A stretch of DNA of 64,000 nucleotides from Streptomyces sp. BV286. GTDB lineage: Bacteria; Actinomycetota; Actinomycetes; Streptomycetales; Streptomycetaceae. A program made the translations under genes and the position numbers. The DNA lies in NCBI RefSeq assembly GCF_019090165.1, contig NZ_JAHRIB010000141.1:372001-436000 (forward strand), in the 5' to 3' direction. Below the pieces are notes generated by a model that was given only the letters and a program-made list of their open reading frames with translations, was not told the origin of the DNA and searched no databases. Shown one piece after another: positions 17,389-24,395 of this stretch (position 1 is the first letter of the stretch; the number at the start of each line of letters is the position of its first letter).

Positions 17389-17937
17389 GTGCTCAAGAAC
17401 TGGGTGGTCATGCCCACCTGCCTGCCCCTCGTGCTGCGCCGTTGCCACGCGTGCGCGTCCGACCGCTTCCGGGCAAGCGGAAAATTTCGCGTCAACGCAC
17501 ACCACAAGCTCATCGATGTCTGGCTCCTCGTGCTCTGCACCGGGTGCGGGGACACGGCCAAGCTCACGGTGCTGGAGCGGACACACGTGCGCTCCGTACG
17601 GCCCGACCTGCTGGACCGGTTGCATGACAACGACCTCGGTCTGGCAGCCGAGTTGCTTCAGGATCCGGTCGTGCGGCGCCGCAATCGCATCGCCCTCGAC
17701 TGGGACGACGCCTGGCGCCTCGACACAGGCGGATCGGATCACCTGGACCACGAGGTGATCGACGTATCGGTCCGCTTCGCGGCGCGAATCCCCGTCAGGC
17801 CGGTGCGACTGATCGCCGAAGGCTGCGGCCTCTCGCGGGCCGAGGCCGAGAGACTGATCACGGAGGGGAAGCTCGTTTCGGCGGTCCGGCTGAGCGGCAA
17901 GCTCTCCGGCGACTTCACCTTCACACTCAAGCGCTGA
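17389..17937 (+). CDS. DUF1062 domain protein
   Basis: A 182-residue protein of the DUF1062 family. The segment LPLVLRRCHACASDRFRASGKFRVNA is highly characteristic. Cysteine pairs CHAC and CTGC suggest a zinc ribbon in the first 60 residues, and an S4-like SRAEAERLITEGKLV segment lies near the C-terminus, suggesting nucleic-acid contact. The GTG at 17389 gives the normal family start (VLKNWVV). Molecular function is unknown for the whole family. It is monocistronic and ends in a strong bidirectional hairpin. Confidence 0.85.
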   Translation: MLKNWVVMPTCLPLVLRRCHACASDRFRASGKFRVNAHHKLIDVWLLVLCTGCGDTAKLTVLERTHVRSVRPDLLDRLHDNDLGLAAELLQDPVVRRRNRIALDWDDAWRLDTGGSDHLDHEVIDVSVRFAARIPVRPVRLIAEGCGLSRAEAERLITEGKLVSAVRLSGKLSGDFTFTLKR

Positions 17938-17967
17938 GCCGCCCCGGAACCCGGGGAACCAACGGCC

Positions 17968-18004
17968 AGGGGCCTGTCCGGCACAGCACGCCGGGCAGGC
18001 CCCT
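17968..18004. terminator. Bidirectional hairpin terminator
   Basis: Arms AGGGGCCTGTCCGGC (17968-17982) and GCCGGGCAGGCCCCT (17990-18004) pair with a single mismatch around a 7-base loop. It lies between the DUF1062 gene and the converging sigma factor gene, so it can serve both. Confidence 0.8.
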
Positions 18005-18053
18005 GCGGCCGTTTCCTGCGGGCCTCCGAACCAGTGTGCACTCGTGCGCCCCG

Positions 18054-19211
18054 TCAGCGGCCCCGGTGGGTGTTGAGCCGGGCGGCTTGGCGTGTCAGGT
18101 GGTTGCGTTCGGGGAGGTTGGGTGCCTTCTGGGCCGCCTCGGCGTAGAGGCGCGCCGCCTTCGTCAGGTCGCCGTCGCGCTCGTGGAGGTACGCCGCCAC
18201 CGCCGTGTGGCGGGGCAGGGAGTCGTCCAGCGCCGCGAGCGCCGCGAGGCCGGCGCGCGGTCCGTCGGCCTCGCCGACGGCCACCGCACGGTTGAGCCGG
18301 ACGACCGGGCTGTCCGTCAGGCGCACGAGCTCGTCGTACCACTCCACGATCTGTACCCAGTCGGTCTCCTCGGCGGTGGGCGCGTCGGCGTGGAGTGCCG
18401 CGACGGCTGCCTGTGCCTGGAACTCGCCCAGCCGGTCGCGGGCGAGAGCCGCCTGAAGGATCTCGACCCCCTCGGCGATCGACTTGGTCTCCCAGAGGCC
18501 GCGGTCCTGCTCGGCGAGAGGCACCAGACTGCCGTCGGGCGCTGTCCGGGCCGCCCGCCGGGCATGGTGGAGCAGCATCAGGGCGAGCAGCCCGGCCACC
18601 TCGGGGTGGTCGATCGCGGCCGCGAGCTGCCGGGTGAGCCGGATGGCCTCGGCGGCGAGGTCGACGTCACCCGAGTACCCCTCGTTGAAGACCAGGTAGA
18701 GGACGCGCAGCACGGTGGCGACGTCCCCCGGCTGGTCGAACCGCACGCCGGAGACGGTGCGCTTGGCCCGGCTGATCCGCTGCGCCATGGTGGCCTCGGG
18801 CACCAGATAGGCGTGAGCGATCTGCCGGGTGGTCAGCCCGCCGACGGCGCGCAGCGTGAGCGCGACCGCCGACGACGGCGTCAGTGACGGATGGGCGCAC
18901 AGGAAGTAGAGCTGGAGCGTGTCGTCCGTCGCGGGCCCGGGAACGGGCGCAGGTTCCTCGTCCACGAGGTCCTCACGCCTGCGGCGGGCGGTGTCCGCCC
19001 GCGTCGCGTCGAGGAACCGGCGCCAGGCCACGGTGACCAGCCAGCCCTTCGGGTCCCGCGGCGGATCGGCGGGCCAGACACGGACCGCCTCGACCAGCGC
19101 GTCCTGCACGGCGTCCTCGGCCGCCGCGAAGTCGGCTCCGCGGCGGACGAGGATTCCGAGCACGCTCGGTGTGAGGCTCCGGAGCAGGACCTCGTTCACG
19201 TGAGAGGTCAC
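18054..19211 (-). CDS. ECF42-group RNA polymerase sigma factor
   Basis: A 385-residue extracytoplasmic-function sigma factor with the long C-terminal extension of group ECF42. Sigma region 2 is at about 10-75 (RRGADFAAAEDAVQDALVEAV, GWLVTVAWRRFLDATRAD), region 4 at about 105-165 (LTTRQIAHAYLVPEATMAQRISRAK), then a TPR-like domain (FNEGYSGDVDLAAEAIRLTRQL, LNRAVAVGEADGPRAGL). GTG 19211 overlaps the stop of the DGPF gene by four bases (GTGA), so translation is probably coupled. Group members have no anti-sigma factor and are thought to be controlled through the C-terminal extension. Direct targets are DGPF genes such as its own neighbour. Confidence 0.93.
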   Translation of the reverse strand: MTSHVNEVLLRSLTPSVLGILVRRGADFAAAEDAVQDALVEAVRVWPADPPRDPKGWLVTVAWRRFLDATRADTARRRREDLVDEEPAPVPGPATDDTLQLYFLCAHPSLTPSSAVALTLRAVGGLTTRQIAHAYLVPEATMAQRISRAKRTVSGVRFDQPGDVATVLRVLYLVFNEGYSGDVDLAAEAIRLTRQLAAAIDHPEVAGLLALMLLHHARRAARTAPDGSLVPLAEQDRGLWETKSIAEGVEILQAALARDRLGEFQAQAAVAALHADAPTAEETDWVQIVEWYDELVRLTDSPVVRLNRAVAVGEADGPRAGLAALAALDDSLPRHTAVAAYLHERDGDLTKAARLYAEAAQKAPNLPERNHLTRQAARLNTHRGR

Positions 19212-19615
19212 TCCGTGATGGTGGGCGGCGTGGTCAGGAAGGGGCGCAGCTCGAGCCACTCGTGGATCGGCTTGCCGCCGGCCCCGGGGGCGGCCGACAG
19301 CTCTCCGGCCAGCTCGACGGCCCGCTCGTAGCTGTCGACGTCGATCACCATCCAGCCGGCGATGAGGTCCTTGGTCTCGGCGAACGGGCCGTCGGTGACC
19401 GGCGGGCGCCCCTCGCCGGCGTACTGGACGAACGTCCCCTCGGGGGCCAGCGCCTGACCGTCCACGAATTCGCCCGTCTCCTCGAGCCTGGCCGCGAAGT
19501 CCTGCATGTACTGCATGTGGGCCGAGATCTCCTCAGGAGTCCACTGCTCCATGGGGACGTCGTTGACCGGGGCCGGGGCGCCGCGGTAGTGCTTGAGCAA
19601 CAGGTACTTGGCCAT
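19208..19615 (-). CDS. DGPF (YCII-related) domain protein
   Basis: A 135-residue alpha+beta protein of the YCII/DGPF family, carrying the signature TDGPFAETKDLIAGW at about residues 75-90. ATG 19615 has an excellent GAGGAG ribosome binding site; the longer upstream frame is spurious. DGPF proteins are the conserved partners of ECF42 sigma factors and are encoded just before them, as here. Their biochemical role is unsettled; a stress-related or small-molecule role has been suggested. It is the first gene of a two-gene, translationally coupled operon with an ECF42-type promoter. Confidence 0.92.
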   Translation of the reverse strand: MAKYLLLKHYRGAPAPVNDVPMEQWTPEEISAHMQYMQDFAARLEETGEFVDGQALAPEGTFVQYAGEGRPPVTDGPFAETKDLIAGWMVIDVDSYERAVELAGELSAAPGAGGKPIHEWLELRPFLTTPPTITE

Positions 19616-19665
19616 GGTGTTCTCCTCGGTCCGATGCGAGCCATTGTGGTCGCGTTCACAGCAGG

Positions 19666-19692
19666 GACGGAGCGGGCCACGGGTTCTCGACA
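19666..19692 (-). promoter_or_regulatory. ECF42-type promoter of the DGPF-sigma operon
   Basis: Read on the minus strand: TGTCGA (19692-19687), a 17-bp spacer, then CGTC (19669-19666), about 50 bp before the DGPF start. This agrees with the -35 TGTCGA and CG-rich -10 that I recall for ECF42 targets, implying positive autoregulation. Confidence 0.7.
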
Positions 19693-19998
19693 TCGCCGGC
19701 CGAAGTTTTCTCGAATTCTTTTCGGCTGTCTCGGGTGAGCCCCGGCAGGGGAGGGTGCCGGCCGGGAGTCCGACGCCGCCGACCTGCGTGAAGACCCGCT
19801 CGGCCCACCGGTCGTCCGCGTAGGGGAGGGCTGCCGCCGTACCGGTCGAGCAGCCTGACGAGTACCACTGGCCGGTGCGGACCGTACGCGCTCGACGTGG
19901 TCCGACGGGAGTCGGTAACACCACCTCACAACCGTGGCGTACGACCCGGGCCGGGGCCTGCCGCGGGCGTGACCTTCGCCGGCACACCCCCGCAGCCC
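19693..19998. other. Intergenic region with no recognised gene
   Basis: It lies upstream of the ECF42 promoter and downstream of the small membrane protein gene. Reading frames across it are low-similarity shadows with no ribosome binding site. An AT-richer patch near 19705-19725 (GTTTTCTCGAATTCTTTTCG) stands out. Confidence 0.4.
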
Positions 19999-20391
19999 TT
20001 AGCAGTGATAACCGTCCGGACACTCGGCGAACAGCACGCCGAAAACCCAGAAGAAGAGCACCGGCAGGCTGGACACGGCCCCCATGACGATGAAGCGCCG
20101 ACGGGCTCGCCGCCGACGCCCGACGAGTGCCACCGCCAGTCCCGCGGCGGGCGCGACCACCATGCTGAGCAGCGCGGTCAGCCCGAACAGCCGACCCCAC
20201 TCCTCCCGCACCTCAGGGACACCCATGGCATGGGCGACCGCGGGAGTCAGCAGGATGACGGGAGCGGCCACCCACCACCACGACAACCCCGTGATCACCC
20301 GGTCCACCCCCGACGGCGACCGGTCGCCGGACGGCACAGCACTGGGGCGCAGGTCCGGTGTGACATCGGGAGGTGGCATGCCAGAAATCAT
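19999..20391 (-). CDS. Small integral membrane protein of unknown function
   Basis: A predicted 130-residue protein with three hydrophobic segments: WWWVAAPVILLTPAVAHAMGV, LFGLTALLSMVVAPAAGLAVALVG, and FIVMGAVSSLPVLFFWVFGVLF. A basic RRRRARRR stretch lies between the second and third, which suggests an interior loop. It ends with the Cys-containing tail AECPDGYHC. ATG 20391 follows GGGGGC with suitable spacing. I do not recognise the family. It follows the GNAT gene by 14 bp and may share its transcript. Confidence 0.6.
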   Translation of the reverse strand: MISGMPPPDVTPDLRPSAVPSGDRSPSGVDRVITGLSWWWVAAPVILLTPAVAHAMGVPEVREEWGRLFGLTALLSMVVAPAAGLAVALVGRRRRARRRFIVMGAVSSLPVLFFWVFGVLFAECPDGYHC

Positions 20392-20405
20392 ATTGCCCCC
20401 ATGCG

Positions 20406-20903
20406 TCATGGAGTTGGGGGTGACCCGAGCTCCTTGCCGTACCAGATCTCCATGTACTCGCCCGTGCAGTACGCCGGGATCTCGTCGTAGCCGTGACGGA
20501 CGTACAGTGAGCGCGCCTCGGTCAGGTCGAGGCGCGTGTTGAGCACCATCCGGCGGGCTCCGAGCCTGTGCGCCTCGGCCTCCAGCAGCTCCAGCAGGAA
20601 GCTCGCGCCCTTCTTCCCGCGGAACGCGGGGCGCACGTAGACGCGGGTGAGTTCGGCGCGTGCGGCGTCCAGCATCAGCACCCCGCCGCAGGCGGCGGCC
20701 TCCCCGCCGTAGCGCCCGACGACGAACCGGCCCGTGGGCGGGGCCAGCAGCTCGACACCGTCGTCGGCCAGACCCTGGTCGATCTCCTCGCAGGTCGCGG
20801 GCCTCTTCCAATAGCGGCTCGCGACCTCGGCGTAGTAGTCGCGGCGCAGACCGGTCGCGTCGGGTGAGTCGACGGCTTCGGGTGCCAGGCTCCAGGACGT
20901 CAT
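20406..20903 (-). CDS. GNAT-family N-acetyltransferase
   Basis: A 165-residue acetyl-CoA-dependent acetyltransferase. The core runs from AELTRVYVRPAFRGKKGASFLLELLEAEA, where RGKKGAS is the pyrophosphate-binding loop (Q/RxxGxG/A variant), to MVLNTRLDLTEARSLYVRHGYDEI, the C-terminal strand-helix. ATG 20903 has AAGG six bases upstream. The substrate is unknown; small-molecule amine or amino-acid detoxification is typical. It is the first gene of a short minus-strand unit with the small membrane protein. Confidence 0.87.
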   Translation of the reverse strand: MTSWSLAPEAVDSPDATGLRRDYYAEVASRYWKRPATCEEIDQGLADDGVELLAPPTGRFVVGRYGGEAAACGGVLMLDAARAELTRVYVRPAFRGKKGASFLLELLEAEAHRLGARRMVLNTRLDLTEARSLYVRHGYDEIPAYCTGEYMEIWYGKELGSPPTP

Positions 20904-21124
20904 GATCCTTCTATAGCTGACGAGTACAGCCCGGCGGAAACGCATTTCGGTGCGAGGGCCGTCAACGCGGTCGTCCGTGTCGAGACAACAACAAGCGGAC
21001 AGCTGAGCCCAGTTGGGTGTCATGCCGGGCACCGGCCTGATCGCGGCGGACCGCTCCGGACGATTGCGGCTCCCGGACGGACGGACCCATACTGTGGCTG
21101 GCCGTACGGGGGGAGAGCGGCGAG

Positions 21125-24100
21125 TTGAGTGGGAGACGTGCGCCTACCGCCATACGTGCGACGGTGCACCATGGACTGGTGCTGGGGGCCGCGGGGCTTG
21201 CCGTGCTGCTCGCCGCCACCGTCCTGGCAGCGCTCGCGGCGCTCACCGAGAGAGCCGTCGAAGGCGGGGTGCAACGGCGGCTCGCCCGGGACCCGGAGGC
21301 CGTGGTCGAGGTCTCCGGGGCGTACCGGACCCGTGGTGCGGGGGAGGTCGATCGCCTCGTACGCGCCGCCGTCGACCGTGCCTTCGGTGGCGTACCGCAT
21401 CACACCTGGGCGGCGTTACGGGCCCCGGCCAGTCGTTCCTCGGCGCTCACCGTGACCGAGGTGGACGGCCGTCGGCGGGACGCTGCCGCCGTGACGCTCC
21501 TCGGTCTCCAGGAGATGCAGCGGCACGCGGGGCTGGTGGCGGGACACTGGCCGCGGGCAGGCGGCTCGGGGATCGTCGAGACGGCGCTCAGTGATGTGTT
21601 CGCCGCGGAGCTCGCGGTGCGGCCCGGTGACGAACTGCGGGTGCAGCCCGACAGCGGACGCGCGGTGACCTTGCGGGTGGCAGGGCTGTACCGGGCGGGC
21701 GACCGCAGTCCCGCCGTCTGGGCGAACCTGAGCCCTACCTTCGCCGCTCCCGAGTCCATGGCGCTGGTGCCGCGCGAGGCGCTCGCGGCGACGCCTGCTC
21801 TGGCCAAGGACTCCGACGCGCTGTGGCTGGGTGTGCCGGACACCCGTGGGCTCCGGCTCGATGACATCGGGCCGCTGCAACGGCGTGCCGACGCCTTCTC
21901 CGGCAGTGACGTCTCGCTGTCCGTCTTCCGTGGTGGGCCGGTCCTGGCCGAGCTGGATGCCCGGTCCACGCTCGACAACGCGCTCGACGACCTGAGCACC
22001 CCCATCGCCGTGGCACGGGCCGGCCTGTACATCCCGGCCACCCTGCTCGCCGCCCTGGCGGCCGCCGCGCTCGTCCTCACGGCGCGTCAGCTCGCCGAGC
22101 ACCGCCGCCCCGAACTGGCGCTGCTGGCCGCCCGTGGCGCCGGAACCACGCGGCTGGGTCTTTCGACGGCGGCACAGTGGGCGGCCGTGGCGGTGCCCGC
22201 CGGTGTGGCCGCGCCGTACCTGGCGGGACCGCTGCTGCGCCTCCTCGACGAGGCCGGGCTGATACCCGGCGACGTACCAGCGACGGCGACGCTGGCCGTC
22301 GGCTGGGTCGCCGCGCTGCTCGCCGTCCTGGTGCACGGCGTCGCCCTGCTGGTGCCGACCGTGCGCACCGTGCGGGACCGGCACGCCGTGCGCAGGCTCC
22401 GGCTGCGCCTCGGACGGTTCGCGGGAGCGCAGCGGCTCGGAGCCGACGTGGCGCTCGCCGCCGTCGCCGTGCTCGGCTGGCTGCAACTGCGGCAGTACCG
22501 CTCGCCCGTCACCGGCGGCGGCGTCGACCCGGTGCTGGTCCTCGCACCGGTCGCCATGACCTGCGCGGCCGCCTTGCTCGTCCTGCGGGCGCTGCCCCTG
22601 GCCGCCCGGATCACCGATCCGCTCGCGCGACGCGGCACCGGACTCGTACTGGCTCTGGGCGGCTGGCAGATCGCGCGGCGGGCCGCGCGGCACGCCGGTC
22701 CCGCACTGCTGGTGACGCTCGCCCTGGCCGTGGCGGCCCTCAGCAGTACCGCACTGGCCATCCTGGACCGCGGGGACCACGACCAGGCGGTCTTCAAGGT
22801 CGGCGCCGACCTGCGGATCGTCCCCGGGCAGCGCCTGCCGCTCGCGGAGCGGCGTGCCGCGTACGCAGCGCTGCCCGGCGCCGGGGCCGTCACGCCCGTG
22901 GTCGAGGCGAACGGATACCTCGGCCAGAGCTGGCTCACCGTCACCGGCGTGAACACCGCGACCGGTCCCGCCCCGGCCCTGCGGTCCGACCTCGGCGACC
23001 GGCCGGTGGCCGAGCTCGTCGCCCCACTCGGCCGGAACATACCTGCCTACGGGCTGCCGTTGAGCGGCTCGGCACGCGAACTGCCCTTGCGCGTCCGGCT
23101 CTCCGCCGACGGGCCCGGCACCCCCGTACCGGTGACGCTCACCGTCCACTTCGTGGACGCCGACGGGCTCACCCGGGCGAGCGAGGCGGTCATCGAGGAC
23201 ACCGGTGGCGCGGTCCGTACCGTGCGGTTGAAGGTCCCCGTCGACGGTGAAGGCGCCCGCATCGTCCAGGTGGGTCTGAGCATGACCGGAGAGACCGTAC
23301 GCCGCACCTACCGCCTGTCCGTCGACGGTGTGCCCGGCCTCACCCGGCCCGCGGCCTGGCGTGATCTGCGCACCGACGCTCCCGACCGGAAGCTCGCAGG
23401 ATGCCCCGACGCCACGCCGAGGCGCTCGCCCCGGAGCGCTCCGGGGCCGGTGCTGTGCTCCGACCGCCCGGCGCCCGGCACGCTCCTGGACGCGGTCCTG
23501 CGCGGTCCGGACGTCACCCTCAAGTACCCGACCTGGAGCGTGCGGCTGGGCACCGACCGTGCCAAGGGGCGTCCGGCCGCGCCCGCGCTCGCCGACCGCA
23601 CGCTCCTCGCGTCCGGCGTGGCCCGGGTGGGAGACACGATCACAGTGCAGCGCGCCGGTGGCGGCACCGCCCGCATCAAGATCGTCGGGAGGATCGACGC
23701 CGTGCCGGGCGCCGACCGCGACCGGCCGCGGCTGTTGGCCGACTCCCGGGCCATGGCCGCCCAGTTCGCGCTCGGCGGCACGCTGCCCGTCGCCGAGTCC
23801 GCCTGGTGGGTGGCCGCCGACCGCGGCGACGCGACGGCGGCACTGAGAGCCGTGCGTGCCGACCCCCTCCTCGGCGCGGCCGTCGACGTGCCGCAGATGC
23901 GGGCCCGGCTGGCCGCCGATCCACTGCGGCAGGGCGCGCGCGGGGCACTCACGCTGTGTCTCGTCCTCGCGCCGGCGTTCGCCGTCGTCGGCTTCACCCT
24001 GCACACGGCACTCTCGGCGCGGGCCAGAACACGGGAGTTCGCGCTGCTGCGGGCCCTCGGGGTGCGGCGCGGGCAACTCGCCGCGTACCTGTGGACGGAG

Positions 24101-24361
24101 CAACTCGTGCTGGCCGCGGTGGCGGCGGTCCTCGGCACCCTGCTGGGCACCGCACTGGCCGCGACGATCATGCCGGTGGTGACCGTCGACGACACGGGAA
24201 GGCCGGTCTACCCGGGACTGCTCACCGACGTGCCATGGGTGCGGGTGGCCCTCACGGCGAGCGCCACGACGCTCATGATCTGCGCGATCGTGTCGGTCGT
24301 CGCCCGGTTCCTGGGACGGGTCGACCTGGCCCGTGTGCTGCGCGCGGGGGAGGACCGGTGA
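21125..24361 (+). CDS. ABC transporter permease, FtsX/MacB type
   Basis: A very large permease of 1078 residues. A TTG start at 21125 follows GGGGAGAG and leads into an N-terminal membrane helix (LVLGAAGLAVLLAATVLAALAAL). A large extracytoplasmic domain precedes a first helix cluster (near residues 300-480), and a second FtsX-like cluster is at the C-terminus (LVLAPAFAVVGFTLHTALSARARTREFALLRALGVRRGQL). This duplicated layout is typical of Streptomyces MacB-like permeases, which do mechanotransmission rather than classical transport. The stop overlaps a possible GTG start of the next permease, so the two are coupled and form an operon with the ATPase. Confidence 0.88.
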   Translation: MSGRRAPTAIRATVHHGLVLGAAGLAVLLAATVLAALAALTERAVEGGVQRRLARDPEAVVEVSGAYRTRGAGEVDRLVRAAVDRAFGGVPHHTWAALRAPASRSSALTVTEVDGRRRDAAAVTLLGLQEMQRHAGLVAGHWPRAGGSGIVETALSDVFAAELAVRPGDELRVQPDSGRAVTLRVAGLYRAGDRSPAVWANLSPTFAAPESMALVPREALAATPALAKDSDALWLGVPDTRGLRLDDIGPLQRRADAFSGSDVSLSVFRGGPVLAELDARSTLDNALDDLSTPIAVARAGLYIPATLLAALAAAALVLTARQLAEHRRPELALLAARGAGTTRLGLSTAAQWAAVAVPAGVAAPYLAGPLLRLLDEAGLIPGDVPATATLAVGWVAALLAVLVHGVALLVPTVRTVRDRHAVRRLRLRLGRFAGAQRLGADVALAAVAVLGWLQLRQYRSPVTGGGVDPVLVLAPVAMTCAAALLVLRALPLAARITDPLARRGTGLVLALGGWQIARRAARHAGPALLVTLALAVAALSSTALAILDRGDHDQAVFKVGADLRIVPGQRLPLAERRAAYAALPGAGAVTPVVEANGYLGQSWLTVTGVNTATGPAPALRSDLGDRPVAELVAPLGRNIPAYGLPLSGSARELPLRVRLSADGPGTPVPVTLTVHFVDADGLTRASEAVIEDTGGAVRTVRLKVPVDGEGARIVQVGLSMTGETVRRTYRLSVDGVPGLTRPAAWRDLRTDAPDRKLAGCPDATPRRSPRSAPGPVLCSDRPAPGTLLDAVLRGPDVTLKYPTWSVRLGTDRAKGRPAAPALADRTLLASGVARVGDTITVQRAGGGTARIKIVGRIDAVPGADRDRPRLLADSRAMAAQFALGGTLPVAESAWWVAADRGDATAALRAVRADPLLGAAVDVPQMRARLAADPLRQGARGALTLCLVLAPAFAVVGFTLHTALSARARTREFALLRALGVRRGQLAAYLWTEQLVLAAVAAVLGTLLGTALAATIMPVVTVDDTGRPVYPGLLTDVPWVRVALTASATTLMICAIVSVVARFLGRVDLARVLRAGEDR

Positions 24362-24395
24362 AGCGCCCTGCGCGCGGGGGAGGACCGATGAAGCG
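24338..24395 (+). repeat. Direct duplication carrying ribosome binding site and start codon
   Basis: A 28-bp segment (24338-24365) recurs at 24368-24395 with one base changed, a 30-bp period. Each copy contains GGGGGAGGA and a start codon: GTG 24358 and ATG 24388. They are in frame, ten codons apart. The second permease thus has two complete translation starts, the first coupled to the upstream stop by a GTGA overlap. Confidence 0.9.
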
